A DNA stretch of 64,000 bases from Stemphylium vesicarium (lineage: Eukaryota > Ascomycota > Dothideomycetes > Pleosporales > Pleosporaceae), in assembly GCA_004380135.1 (NCBI GenBank), contig QXCR01000001.1:310001-374000 (forward strand). The letters run 5' to 3'. Within the stretch, counting starts at the first letter, position 1, and every line of letters begins with the position of its first letter. The position numbers and the translations under genes were made by a program. Positions 22,570 through 34,487 of this stretch are shown piece by piece. The notes below the pieces were generated by a model, which was given only the letters and a program-made list of their open reading frames with translations, made no database searches and was not told where the DNA came from.

Positions 22570-22942
22570 AAGGTAGAAGACGAGGGTCAGGATGCTGAGT
22601 AGAATCCTACTTGGTGAATCTAAAGCAAATTTTCAAAGTGAGTGGAAATACATGTATTGACATAAGCGCAACGTGTTTATCGCTGCCGGTTGACGGACCC
22701 ACTTCCTTGTCACCGCCGACCAATCGCAACGCCAGCCCTCAACTCGTGCGCGGAGTGACCAAGACCTCCGCCCCGAAGTTCGTCAGCCATGACGAGACCT
22801 TCTGTATCTGCAATGGCTCCTGTTTCTGTGTCATGTTCATATCCTGTATAAAATGCATAATGCAGTCCTCTGCATTCTATTAGCGCTTGTCCTGACGTGC
22901 ACCGCGTTCACGCTCACTCATCTCTTGACCGCCAACATCGAC
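22570..22942 (+). promoter_or_regulatory. Promoter of histidine acid phosphatase gene with TATA box
   Basis: A TATAAAA element at 22847-22853 sits 90 nt upstream of the phosphatase start codon, a usual spacing for a fungal core promoter. The rest of this 373-nt stretch includes the 3' flank of the peroxygenase gene. Confidence 0.5.
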
Positions 22943-24442
22943 ATGGCCTCACGTAACTACATTTCACTAATGCTGGCAACCATTGCCACGTCAATTTCAG
23001 CACAGAACGTGTCTAAGGCCGATCTGAGCTGGTATCCCCCAAAGAAGAGTTGGATTAATAATCTTGATCAAGTCCTCAACAGCACTGGAACCAACGGCTT
23101 CGTGTTCAACAGTTCGCAGCTGCCAGATGGTGTCGAGTATGGCACTTACAACTGGTGCAACATGCCCCATGCGCGGAAGGAAGAATACGCAAAGGCTGGT
23201 GATGACTTCGAGCTGGTGTATGTAGATGTGTAAGTACTGATTTATGAGCACGAGAAGAAGCAACACTTACAGAATGGCAGCATCCACCGTCATCACAAGC
23301 GCACACCATACGCGTCCAACACCTTCCCAAGAGAATCTTATCGATGGGAATGTACAGACCAAGGTCTTTTCTACTACGGAGAGCCCCTCAACCCCACCGG
23401 CAACACCTCAGCGTCAACATACTGGAGCGTCTACACCGATGCTATTAATCCCTTTGCGCAGCCCGGTTTCAACGGCTCTTGCCAGTTTCCGCAAATTACT
23501 CGTGAGGGACTCGATGATTCTTGGCAGCACGGAAAAGATCTATATGGCGTCTATCATGACCTCCTGGGCTTCCTGCCAGATGAGATGGGCGACAAGGTCG
23601 CTTATCGCGTATCGAACAATATCATTACCAGTCAAGTTGCCGGTATGATAATCAAAGGCATGTATAATCCTGATGATAACGTACCGCTGCATGTTCAGCC
23701 TTCGGATATCGATTCACTTGAGCCTGGCTATTCCTGCCCTGCGGCTTCTTCGCTCTACAGTTCCTATGGCGTCGGTAGCTCGGCCGCAAATTGGACGGCA
23801 CATTTAGATGCGACAAAATCTCTCTTCAAATCCCTAGATGCCGTGAGTGGTGTCGCGAGCGACTTGGTTGAATGGCACAACTGGTTCGATCACTACTATG
23901 ACAACCTATCCGCGCGACAATGTCATAACAAGCCACTTCCTTGCAACATCAGCGATCCGAGCCTCTGCGTCTCGCAACACCAGGCCGATACCGTGTACCG
24001 CTTGGGCCAATACGAGTACTCATTCATCTACCGCGACTCCCCTCAGTCGCTCCAAGCGGCTGCAGGCTCCTATGGCGTTTTCATGGCAGAGCTCGCAAAT
24101 AATATTCGGTCTTTCATCGACGGGAAATCTCGTATTGTTTACCGCCATAACGTCGCGCATGATGGCTCCATCGCTCGTCTCCTCAGTTTCTTGCAAATCG
24201 AAACAATGGTATGGGTCGGCATGGGCTCAGAGGTCGTCTTCGAGATTTATAAGAAAAATGGCGATGCGGACAAGTCGTTTATTCGCATCTTGTGGGGCGG
24301 ACGGGTACTTCGGAGCTCGAATCCAAGTCTTGGCGTGACGGATGGTGGGGTGGATATGCTGGACCTGGATGTCTTCCTTGCTTATATTGACGGGTTGGTG
24401 GGCAAGAGAGCGGAGAAGGTGGTGGAGTTCTGCCAGTCTTAA
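22943..24442 (+). CDS. Secreted histidine acid phosphatase
   Basis: Exons 22943-23229 and 23281-24442 join in phase 2 to 482 residues; the acceptor is the second AG (GGCAG) because it restores the motif. A signal peptide (MASRNYISLMLATIATSISA) directs secretion. The catalytic motif reads HRHHKRTP at residues ~98-105, with nucleophilic His ~100; the common RHGxRxP has His instead of Gly here. The proton donor is in NVAHDGS (His ~389, Asp ~390). Many NxS/T sites and Cys residues fit an extracellular glycoprotein. The family (clade 2 histidine phosphatases) hydrolyses phosphomonoesters, including phytate in some members; which substrate applies is not visible. It lies head-to-tail behind the peroxygenase gene. 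Confidence 0.87.
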
Positions 24443-24830
24443 CAACAGTTATCTGTTTTCGCCATACGCATGCCTGGTTCCGAGGGTCTTCGGCTTTTTA
24501 GGCCTCCTATAGACGTCCTCCGTACACACTAACTTTTGGCACCTGATCAGGCATACAAAACCAAGTGAGGCATATATCAGGACGCTGCGCGCCAAACGAC
24601 TGGGGGTATCATTGCTGCTAAATTACAACACAAAACAACAAACCAAAAGCGACAGGAGAAACAGTACAAATAATAGTAGTTGACAACAAGAACAGAGCCA
24701 ATGATAAAGTGAAGCGACTGTACCATTAAAGAGATCAAAGTAGTGATGGAAGAAGAAGGTGGTAAAGATATGAGACGCAATGCAGCACGTTGCACTGTTG
24801 AAACCGCCACAGTGACACAGCGTTGTCGTA
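24443..24830. other. Convergent 3' region
   Basis: The phosphatase and GPCR genes end towards each other. The stretch is rich in ACAACA/AACAAA-type sequence (24625-24690). No gene is seen. Confidence 0.45.
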
Positions 24831-26473
24831 TCACCTAGAAGCTTGCTTGCCGTGACGTCTATCTTGTTCCGGTCCTTCGGTACTCGACACCTCAACATGG
24901 CGTACCTGAGTACCTTGCTTGAGGATCTCATCTAACGCGATATCGGTAGTAGACTCCCGCGTGTCCCGCGAACTTGTCATCGTCTCTTTTCGATACGAAT
25001 CGTGGCGCAACTGATGCTTCGCAGGCTTACCGGTCACTTTCGAGACGATCATGCGCCAGGCTCGTTTGCACTCGGCCCGAGTTGTAAAGATGTAGATGAT
25101 GGCATTCCAGGATCCTTGAAGCGGTAGGACTATTGCAGATATTATATTGAGGGCGAAACTCGGCCGGTCTTTGTGGATGAACTGGTACATCCGGTTGACG
25201 CTGCTCGGTAGCCATACTACGAACAAGGCTAAGAACATGAGGAAGGCGACTTGGAAGTATGCCATCGCCGCAGCATGGCCCTCGGCGGTTCTTCTTACAG
25301 GACGAGAGGTGGATAAAGTTGTTGGCATTTCGGGAGCCTCCGCTAGGGGAGTGGTCGCGATAACTGTTGCCCGGTATCTATTCCGTCCGGGTTCATCATG
25401 ACGTGGACAGTGCTGGGCTTCCACGTCGTCTATCCGCACGGTGGGTTTCCTAGTCGACGATGGACGAGATAGTGATTCTAGGGCTATCTCCTCCTCTTTG
25501 TTACTTTTGGAAAGCATCCGAGTGCTGGAAAAAGAACTGATCGAGCTCTGGTCCGGGTCCGGTGAGCCACTGCGGGATACTGCGTCCTGTTGGTGAACGT
25601 CGCATTTGATCTGCGTAGTCACAACAATATTGTTCGGTCCCGGAAAAGGGTTTACGGCGCTTTCCCTGGCAGCATTCGAAGACCGTACCGTTGCGAACTG
25701 GTGAGAGTTACGGGACACCGAGTGCAGCTCAGCGCGCTTTCGCAAAATGCGGTAGCCAGTAATTGAGTAGATGGTGATGGCTGCTGATATAACGACCCTT
25801 GTTGATGAAGTCAGTAGAGCTCGATCTGACAAGGGTCAAACTTACCATGCAGGTGCATAGAAGAATGCAATGCGCATCCAATCTACATCGATTGCGACCC
25901 AGCACCACAATGTTGCGGGTCCTATGATGGGGTGCCCAGTGCGACCGAGGATAATGTAAGCAAGTGCTGGGATTCCAGGGATTCCATAGCTAAAGGTAAA
26001 GTACCACTTCTCTAGATAGCGCAGCTGCTGAGCATCATACCCATAGAAAAATACTAGAAACACATTTGTTGCCATACAAAGAACCTAGTCATATCAGTAA
26101 CTAGCTGTCGGGAATGAAGAATGTGACTTACCCAGAAAGAGTCCGCTACCATGAACCATTGGATCAGCAGCCCTTGGAATTCGCAGAGACCCGAGGGTAG
26201 GTTCCCATATCCTGGTAATGTGGAGACCGACATCAAAGTTGCCACATTTGTGAGAATGTTTCCAATTGTTGCGAAGAAAACTAGTCGATTGATGGCTGCA
26301 AAAGTCAGCACAAGTTGGGCTATACAAATTCATGGCAGCTTACGTTTTCTGAAGAAAGGAAAGTAAATGAACGTGCTGACGATCATACCAGAACCTATAA
26401 CAGATAGTACAGAGGCCGTCCGCGTTGCTACAACAAGTGTATAGTCTTTACTATGTGAGAGCGGAGCAGCCAT
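24831..26473 (-). CDS. cAMP-receptor-like G-protein-coupled receptor
   Basis: Four exons join to 499 residues: 26473-26344, 26295-26132, 26084-25846 and 25797-24831. Seven hydrophobic segments are visible: TM1 in ASVLSVIGSGMIVSTFIYF, TM2 in RLVFFATIGNILTNVATL, TM3 in GLLIQWFMVADSFW plus VLCMATNVFLVFF, TM4 in YFTFSYGIPGIPALAYIIL, TM5 in WVVISAAITIYSITGY, TM6 in VAFLMFLALFVVWLPSSVN and TM7 in LPLQGSWNAIIYIF. A long intracellular loop 3 (~130 residues, Ser/Arg-rich) separates TM5 from TM6, followed by a C-tail with likely phosphorylation sites. The layout matches the Git3/CrlA/GprH-like class of fungal receptors that signal through Galpha to cAMP. The ligand is unknown. The last acceptor is AAG. 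Confidence 0.85.
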
Positions 26474-28757
26474 GTTTGACTGTTGAAGGACAAGTCGTTC
26501 CGGGGTTGGGATGAAGGCGGTAGTACTGTGTAGTACTTGATATATCCATTCAAAGGAGCGGATGGGCTATTGAACATGTTCAATTCACTGAGCGCAAATT
26601 GAATGCTTTCAAAAGCGCCACAGTATCGGGAGTGGACATGCACCTGGTGATTTCAACGATGAGAAAGTAAGGTAGAATCGAAGCGGATACGCGCTGACTG
26701 TCCGTGGGATCCGGAGGAGAACCAAGTAGGGTATGAATGTATGGTGTAAGGATATCGGCGACGCAAGGGTTCAATAGTGTTTCCCGGAAGGGATGACCAT
26801 GGAGCGTGGAAACCAGAAAAGAGTATGGTGCAGGGTCTTAGAATCAAGACGAAGTGGGTCCAGATGCGCCTGATTACAATCCAAAAGAAAGCAGCCTAAA
26901 GAGCGGGCGTCTCCGTTCGTCGAGTGCTATGGACCCTAGAACTCAGCGTACCAATACGCTTAGCGAGGGATACAGGATTCCTTCGAGCACGACGTCACAC
27001 AGGGACTGAAAAGAGAATCAAAGGACGCGAGACCGAAGACTGAGCCGACGGAGCGGTTTGTATAACAGATTTTTGACGAATAGAATATGTGATGAGCTGC
27101 TAGCTTGTTGAAGTTCTCTCCACCGCGTCGGTATCGATGTACGAAAAGGTATTGAAGATGGTGAAGGGCAACGTTCGCTAGATCGTGACTGAAAAGCGTT
27201 CCACCAACTACTATCCTCTATATTAACAGCTGGTATATACGGCCTCCAGCGCCACAACCGTTGTGTAGACTGGCGTTAGCATACCTACCTAGGGCTAGTC
27301 TAGCCAACGGTTGCTGCGTGCTGGCGTCTGCAATCGCATACCCCTGCTCTTGGTTCGTTGATGGCGTGCCGTTTCCCAGAACAAGTCTAAAATATCGTTC
27401 ATGGCTGAATACATACGCCAATAGGTGTATGTTTGGAGGAGGCAGTGTTGTCGATGAGTTGGGGAAGGCGATGCCAAGGAGATCTGTCATCCTTCCCCCG
27501 CAGCTCCACTTTCATCCCAATTGGCCCCTCTACCGCACGTCCCGTCCTTCACGATTGCGCACAGACTTGCACGCCTACATATAACAAAGAAATCACTGCG
27601 TCTATTTACTTGGGTAATTAGAGGATAGGCTTTTGGGAATGGCGGGATGTTTTCGCACCAGGGCCACCACATCACACGCACCCCACTACGCCACACGGAG
27701 GCGACAATGCATAGTCTCGTAGGACACCTTTCCAATTGAACGGTAATGGGCCTACTCCAAACGGCGAGCGGCATGGTACCACCAAGGTTCCAACACACAT
27801 AACAAGCTACGGTAGAAAACGGCAGGAAGCTGTGAGGTTCACCGAGCAAACCAACCACCAAGTTGGCATGCGCAGTCACCCGGGCACAGAACATTCGTTG
27901 CTAATTACAGGGTTTCGCGTGGCATTACATGCACATCCAAGCCGTCGAGTTGGCATTTGCCAACAGCCGCCCTATCATGTACCACCTTCACCCACCCACT
28001 TACAAAACACCAACGAATAGCGCACTTGGTTTCAAGCTGATTGGAAAAGGCGGGATACGATATTCAGTCCCTTCTTGGGAATAACGATAAGAAACAAAAA
28101 AAAAGGTTCCAGATCTGTATGGCTGGTCATTCAGAAAAGAGCGTTGCTATTGTGAGAATTAGCATGAACTCGGCCCCTGTTATGCTAACGCAGATCTTTG
28201 CTGCAACGGTACCTACTCTGATGCACCCCAGAATCGCTGGCGACGGGAACGCCTGATGCACGGGCACTGCTAGGGCAGCCCTAGGGATATCCAAATACAG
28301 CACAGAAACTTTTGTCAGATACGAGTTCCTGTTAAGGAGCCGAACACACGGCCGTCTTGTCGATATCCGAGTAGTCGCGCGACTTGAGGATCCAGTCTTA
28401 CCAGAGCGGCAGATACGGCTATGAATACCCAGATGGTAGTCGGCTCTAGCGGACCCTTACTTAACAGTGCTTCTGTGAGGAGGGTCGCTACATTCTAGAA
28501 TAACTTGCTGATGAAGTATGCGACGTATCTGACATGCACATGTGAAGCTTAGAATCACTTCCAAGGATAGTTAATACGAAGCAGCACACGCTGTGTGTCA
28601 CCGGACACTTCATTACGATGGCGAACTTGACATGATGGAAGTTGAGACGACTGTTCATTCTGAATCTCATCATTTGCTCAAGACTTCAATCCAGTATTTC
28701 CAAATACCCCACTATCTACAATTTGTTCCACCCCCCGGTCTATGCATGATTACCATC
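26474..28757. other. Gene desert, 2.3 kb
   Basis: No gene is supported on either strand. Several short frames (for example 27218-27490 and 27487-27894 on the minus strand) lack start context and domain content. An A-rich tract (AAACAAAAAAAAAGG) is near 28090-28106. It could be decayed repeat DNA, but I cannot identify a parent element. Confidence 0.4.
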
Positions 28758-29942
28758 TTATATGGCAACCTTCGCAGCATCCGTAGCAACAGCATCTTTC
28801 ACCACAGGCGGTTCCTCCGCTGCCCTACGTTGCTTCCCAGAGATCAAGTAAATATTAGCACGGACTTCCAACAGCGGATCGTCACTCGGCTCAACACCCG
28901 ATACCCTCGGGATGGGATCGAAGATGATGCTCCTTTGCTTCGTCAAGCTCTCCTCGTCATCCATGGTCTTCTCGATCTTGATCGTGCCAAGCTCAACCAG
29001 TGTTCTCTCCTCAGGCCACAGCTCCGTCGCGTTATCAGTCACATCGCCCTCCTCCGCGATCTGTGCGAGAAGCTTGAACTCGATAGGAGACCGCGCGAGG
29101 CGTTGAGGAAGCTCGTCGAAAAGATATGTGTCCGACTTTTCTTTCAATGCCTCAGCGTCGAGATGTTTCTCTCCTGCAACAGGTACAATGCGATACCTCA
29201 ACACCGTGACTTTCCCTTCCTTGAAAAACTTGAAAGCATTCACTCCAAAGAACTTCTCCGTCGCGAAACTCTCAGGGCTAGGCTTAGGATCCTGTAAGAA
29301 CTGGGCCGTCTCTGGATGCCGACTGAGAAACTCCGACACAGCTTCTCCAGCATTGTCACCAGTTGCCGCTTTTAAGAATTCCAGAAACTCTGCTCCGGTG
29401 CGTGTGGGAAAGTACTTTGTTGAATGCGCAATTATGTCGGTGTGCTGGCGTCTGCCATTGTGCTCTGGTAGGTGGAACCGGATGGCGATGCCGCGCGGGT
29501 TGGCATTGGGATCCGTGTCGGGTATCGTGGGAAACCCGGTGGAAGAAGAGAAGCGGACGGTGATCGGTGTAGATGTGTCATTGAAATGCAGGGCGGATGT
29601 GAGTTCGGAGGCGGCTGAGGCGGGGACGAAGGTTCCGGTAAGGAGGTGGCCTTTGGCGTGGGCTGTGTCAAGAGTGCGTGTTAGCGCCTACACCAAGAAA
29701 GGAAAATCTAGGGGTCGGAAAGATTATTACTTCCAGAATGCCAAGGGTGTTTATTGGCAATTCATGGTGTTCTGGAAGGCTGACTCGCCGCCGTCAAGCA
29801 AGGGATATACAAGGAGAGGTGACGCACCTGGTCTAAAACTGTGTGGAGCGTCGCCAGCCATGCCGCGAAGCGTGCTCACAAGGCCATTACTAGTCTCCAA
29901 CACACGGGTATCTGTCGAGAGTGGCATATTGGATGATTTCAA
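28758..29942 (-). CDS. Catalase-related heme protein (SrpA-like)
   Basis: Exons 29942-29828 and 29662-28758; a 165-nt intron (GTGCGT...CACAG) joins in phase 1, giving 339 residues (334 from a second Met). Catalase landmarks are RPAHAKGHLLTGTF with the distal His (~residue 40), VRFSSSTGFPTIPDTDPNANP, and ADIIAHSTKYFPTRTG-like sequence after it. The C-terminal half follows the small srpA-type family, ending IPRVSGVEPSDDPLLEVRA and NIYLISGKQRR, where the Tyr would be the proximal heme ligand. The long catalase C-terminal domain is missing, as expected for this subfamily. There is no signal peptide or PTS1 (ends VAI). The likely function is peroxide or organic hydroperoxide metabolism; true catalase turnover may be low. 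Confidence 0.86.
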
Positions 29943-30414
29943 AGCTCTATCTTATTGATCGATCTCGTGTCTGCTGGCGTCCTACTTAGTAGTGTGGAAG
30001 GGATATTTGTCTCTCATCGCCAGGTAGCCCTGAAGACTTTATACATGCAGCATCGCGGTAAGCATTCCAATTTTCCAGAGCAAACTCCGTCAATTCCAAA
30101 TCGCATAGGCATGTCGTCTTATCGCGTCGTCGTATTCAAGCCTTAACCCTTGTTCGCTAGTCTAATGCCTCTCTTACCATTGGCCAAGGAGCTCTACAAG
30201 GAGGCTGACTGCATGCTTACTTGCAGCTCCGGGTATTTGTAACCAGTACCTCTTCAAATGCGTCAGACATCGTTCAGGTTCCAGTTCCTTCACTGTTTAG
30301 TAAGTTGGCTTAATCATGTGGAATGCCTAACAATTCGATTACCAAAACGCGCTAGCTAGGAATTAGGATTGACGAAGTCAGAATCTCATAGGGTATCAAT
30401 TTCGGCGCATCTCT
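29943..30414. other. Intergenic region
   Basis: Promoter of the catalase-like gene and 3' flank of the Vps62-family gene. No gene or repeat recognised. Confidence 0.4.
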
Positions 30415-31600
30415 TCAAACAACAACCTCACCCATTCCCCTCTTCCTTGGTACAAGTATACTCCTCAGAATGCAAAGATTGCCGTTGTCGGGGCAGATCT
30501 TTTCTCTGTTCAACTGCTTGTTCGCCGGACCCGTAGGACCACCAGAGAACTTCGCTTGACCAAATGCTATGACCTGCCTAGAATCATCTTTGGGGTATTG
30601 TTCGTCACCCCAGCGGCCTTTGAAATCCAACCATGCTGTTGGTGCCTTGCCATCGAACGCCTTGAAGACTCCGCTGTCGCCGCTGGGTTCGAATCTGTAG
30701 TACCATGCGCCGAGCAGCGGATCCCACATCGTGCCCTTGTCGGTGTAGTCTTCGAGCACCCCGAAAGGGAGGTTGAGGTTCGGGATAACGTGATCGTGCG
30801 TGCCTTCGATGGCGTAGTTTGCATGCGATCCTTTTGACGAGTAGGCAACGGGTCGGATACCGGCGGCGTCTTTTTCGACGGTTGAATAGCGGAAGGCTTG
30901 GCCGTTGGCGTGCTGGGAGAACCAGACACCTTCTGGCTGGCCGTTCGAGAAACGGACCATCGTGTGTTCCCAGTCTCCTACATGGTTACCTAATGCGAGC
31001 GTAGGTTAGTACAGTGTGATTCTTCGGTGAATGCGATGTATCCCTCAAGGGTATTGGCGAGACGTACCAAAGTTCAGTTTGTCCCAGCCTAGTACTTCGC
31101 CGCCATAGTTGTATGCGTAGAAATACATGTAGAACGCATCCACATTGCCGTCTCCTTTGTCGTTCACAATTATAGCCGCGGTAGTTGCCCCCTCGGTCTT
31201 TCCCTTGCTGTTAGGCTTCGTGCCTTTGATCCACTGAGGACTTTTGGTCACATCGTCGTTCGAAGTAAGCCAGACATCTTTACCCATCTGATCAAGATTG
31301 GAGGTAGTCAGAGGCTTGGAAGGCCCAGCGACTTCTTTGTAATTAACTCGCGGGGTGGTGTGGTTAAGGAATGCTTGAATGTCGGTCGGGTTGTATTCGT
31401 CCTGGGAGTGAAGGTACACGATTGGCGCTGGGTATATCAGAGAAGCTCCTGTTTCGGAGATATGAACAGAACCACTCACCATACTTCAACACATAGTCCG
31501 GTACTCCATCCGGCGCCTGCTTCCCTTGCAGTGTGAGCGGTGCACCATTCACCAAGGATGCAGCGAGTGTCGCAACGGTAGCAAATAACCTGAACCCCAT
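30415..31600 (-). CDS. Vps62-family secretory protein
   Basis: Three exons join to 351 residues: 31600-31480, 31427-31068 and 30989-30415. The N-terminus is a signal peptide (MGFRLFATVATLAASLVNGA). The family core is visible as YAPIVYLHSQDEYNPTDI, then FYMYFYAYNYGG, GNHVGDWEHTMVRF and YSSKGSHANYAIEGTH, ending with a Cys pair (KICPDNGNLC). This is the Vps62/Tda6 domain first linked to vacuolar sorting in yeast. Its biochemical activity is unknown; the conserved His, Asp and Trp residues suggest an enzyme-like pocket. The mature protein is probably secreted or vacuolar. Confidence 0.86.
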
Positions 31601-32717
31601 GTTGTCGTTTTGTCGATAGGCGAACGAGGGTAGCAGACAAAAGCGAAGACAATGTCTATTGTCGCACCGAAGGTAGTGTCGAATATCTCACCAAAAGCAG
31701 TGTCGAACAGCGCACTGGCAACCATCTTACACGGCATCTGCAGCTCTTATACACGGAACTCCGTCCAGCTGAGCCAAATTTACCCATCCCTCCTGATAAT
31801 ACCATGCACACTGCCCTCCCACTATCCCTACCACCCACGTTACTACAGCTCAGTTCCACTCATCTATGCACGCCTACTCGATGCCTTCCCATTCGCTCCT
31901 GCACTCTAGACGAGTATTTCGGCCCCTGCCAATACATGGAAAAGACGGACACACGTGGAGAACTAATTCAGAAAAAACCAAGCTACGGCTGTCAGGCGGC
32001 GTTCATGTCAGTTGAAGAGGCAGACGGGTGTGGCGTGGATGGTTGGCCGACGTGTGCTCGGACCCTGATGCGTGGCCGGATGTGGCGACCCGAGTGCAGG
32101 GATGCAGCGACATTGATAGGGTGAAGGCTAAAATGATCGACTTACGAAACACTGAGGTTGTCGGCACTGGCAGGTGGTTATTGGCGAGCTGAACTAACTG
32201 TGCCTCAGGAACCTGCTGTGGGTTGCTCCGTGCAGATTGGGGGCTGGAAATGTCGGCTGTGCTGAAAGAGCGGCCTGCAGATATTGCGGATCGTAGGTTC
32301 GCGGGGTCCACGAGATGCGCTAGAGAAAGCGCATGCGGAAATGACCGCGGGTCCGATGACAGCCTATGAAATCAGGCAGACAGCTTTGACCGAACTTTGC
32401 TTCTTAAAGCTCGTTGCGTTGTAGTCGTGTGGTGTCTACCCATGACGCAGTTTTGCGCACGAGCCAGCAGTAGGTCTCCGTCGCTGAGACAAAGGTAGAC
32501 ATAGTATGTAATAGGTTTCGCTGTCAGTATCGCACGCCTATACTGCAGGTATGATGTGCCCTGGAAACAGTGGTTGTCTTTACGCTCGGGGGACAATAAT
32601 AGTATGACCTTGTTATACAGTCGGATCGATACTTGTAGTACGACTGCATGTCACAACAAGTATCTTCTTGGCCCCTAAGGCTTTCTCTTATTTTCTTACA
32701 TATAGTACAGTCAGCAA
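31601..32717. other. Intergenic region
   Basis: 1.1 kb that includes the Vps62-family promoter (left). Just upstream of that start a short unit containing GTGTCGAA is repeated twice (31676-31682 and 31701-31710). No gene supported. Confidence 0.35.
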
Positions 32718-34487
32718 CTAGAATACAAATGTTCTGGCATACTTGCGGTCCATCTCCTCATACTCTTCTTTCAACATCTTGCTCCTTAGCTTATTCAAGC
32801 GAAGTGTGACTCCTTCCTCCTCGCCCTCCAGGTTCTCAACATCCTCTTCCAACCCTTTTGTTCCCTTGACTTTCCACAGCAGGCTTGTAAGTCCCCCACT
32901 ATTCGCCTGGTCACGCTTCTCCCTGGCTTCAGCAGCAAGGTATGTCATGATCTTTCCCCATGACTCCAGACCGACCTCCTCACACCGCTCACACTTTTTG
33001 CGGATGTCGTCATTGGCGCGGATTGGGCCAAGGGATTGCGCAATCTTAGAGGTGGAAACGGCATCGCGAACCCAAGAGAGACCCTGCTGGCGCTGGCTTG
33101 CAGATGAGCCCGCAGTTGCGAAGAGAATCTCGCCGATGTAGTTCTTCAGGGCAGCTTCCTCGCAGCGATCGCTCTCTTTGCGCATAAGAGGTTCGTCACC
33201 TGACGATGGAACAGGCGGGTAGTCGGGTTCCCGAAGAAGACTGAACAAAGTGCCTGCCAGACTGGAATCCTTTTGACGGCCAATCATGGGAATATGAGCC
33301 TCGTCTGCGCTCATGCGAGCGCGGAGCAAGGAGACAAAGATTGGCAACGCTGCTCCAACCCTTCTTTGCTCAGCCAAAAAGGTAGCCAAATTCGTAGCGG
33401 CGTAGACAATGTTTGGCGTTATTGTCTCCTTTGGCGCTGTAGCAGAGATGATACCAGTCTCCCGATCGATGACCGCAGAGGGCTCAGGAGTTGGAAGCCC
33501 CGCGATGGCGATGTCCAATGCCCATCGGTACATCTCTTCAGCGGAGTCTGGTAACTTCCTGAAGCTGAGCCAGTCGGCATATCCTAATGCAGCTGATAGC
33601 CTCTGATATGTGGTGAAGCCCTTTGATGTGATGACCTTGAGATAGAATGACTCGGGTGCTTCGGCGGCAGGTACACGGTGTTCCTCGTCGGGTAGTTCTG
33701 GCATTCCAGGCAGAACCGCTTTCGGTCGTGGATTTGAGGCCGACTGAACAAATTCCGGTGCCCACACATTCCTCCTCCATTTATCTGTTACCCATCCATC
33801 TAGTCGCTCTGCTGCATTGGCCATGCCCATGAGCACTTCGTAGTAACCCTGGCGCCATTCATCGCTCTTTGCCGACACATCGAAGCCTGCTTTGCCCAAG
33901 CCCGGTACCAGTATGCCTCCCTCTTCTTGCTCCATCAAACCAACCCCATCCTTGTCCGGATTCTCAAGTCGGTTCAGCGCGTATTCCAGCTCTGAGTAGA
34001 CTCGTGCCCAGTTGGGGAAACCCTCTTCCTCGTTGTTCTCTGGAACTTGCCACCACTTTCCTCTCCTGAACCTGAATCTTGTAATCAGACTCCATTCGTG
34101 CGGCGATGGGAAGGCCCGCTCTTGCTGTTCGCTGAGGATTCCCAAACTCGCGATACTGAAGCATGACGTGAGCAGAAATATTAGTATGCTGTATCGCACA
34201 CTCAATTTCGCCGTCTCTTTTATGAACTTTTTGTGGTTCACGCTGATAGAGAATAGGCGTTGGAGTTGGCCATTGGAGAGGTGCTGGCCGGAGGGGTATA
34301 GGAACGGAAGCTGTGGGCGCGGAGAGCCTTGGTGGGCAATGAGGAATTGGCGGGGGTGTTTGTACGAAAACTGGCGCGGACAAGGACGGTCTGATGTGCG
34401 AGTTCTCGGGGGCCTCAGCGAGCCCTGAGGCAGTTTTATTCGATGCGCGGGGGGTCGCATTGTCGGTTGCGACTGTGCTGCCGTCAT
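32718..34487 (-). CDS. Conserved fungal mitochondrial membrane protein with TPR-like helices
   Basis: A single exon of 589 residues from the first family-compatible ATG (MTAAQSQPTMRPPAH); the frame stays open upstream to 34562 but only from a TTG. The N-terminal ~100 residues are rich in Arg, Pro, Ser and Gln with almost no acids, as in mitochondrial presequences. One transmembrane segment follows (RYSILIFLLTSCFSIASLGI). Downstream helices such as YQRLSAALGYADWLSFRKLP, EEMYRWALDIAIAGLP and YAATNLATFLAEQRRVGAAL have TPR-like spacing. Homologues that I recall are sometimes labelled maltose permease, but a single TM segment rules out a transporter. A relation to Mgr3-type inner-membrane adaptors is possible and unproven. 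Confidence 0.72.
   Translation of the reverse strand: MTAAQSQPTMRPPAHRIKLPQGSLRPPRTRTSDRPCPRQFSYKHPRQFLIAHQGSPRPQLPFLYPSGQHLSNGQLQRLFSISVNHKKFIKETAKLSVRYSILIFLLTSCFSIASLGILSEQQERAFPSPHEWSLITRFRFRRGKWWQVPENNEEEGFPNWARVYSELEYALNRLENPDKDGVGLMEQEEGGILVPGLGKAGFDVSAKSDEWRQGYYEVLMGMANAAERLDGWVTDKWRRNVWAPEFVQSASNPRPKAVLPGMPELPDEEHRVPAAEAPESFYLKVITSKGFTTYQRLSAALGYADWLSFRKLPDSAEEMYRWALDIAIAGLPTPEPSAVIDRETGIISATAPKETITPNIVYAATNLATFLAEQRRVGAALPIFVSLLRARMSADEAHIPMIGRQKDSSLAGTLFSLLREPDYPPVPSSGDEPLMRKESDRCEEAALKNYIGEILFATAGSSASQRQQGLSWVRDAVSTSKIAQSLGPIRANDDIRKKCERCEEVGLESWGKIMTYLAAEAREKRDQANSGGLTSLLWKVKGTKGLEEDVENLEGEEEGVTLRLNKLRSKMLKEEYEEMDRKYARTFVF

Noticed and set aside
27487..27894. Cys/Trp-rich minus-strand frame in the gene desert
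   Set aside because: No signal peptide, ATG context or family similarity; not a convincing small secreted protein.
30691..30705. GGTTCGAATC resembling a tRNA B box
   Set aside because: It lies within the Vps62-family coding region and no cloverleaf surrounds it; other such matches (for example near 61271) are also coding.
32718..34487. Maltose permease identity for the mitochondrial protein
   Set aside because: Only one transmembrane segment is present, so a major-facilitator transporter is excluded.
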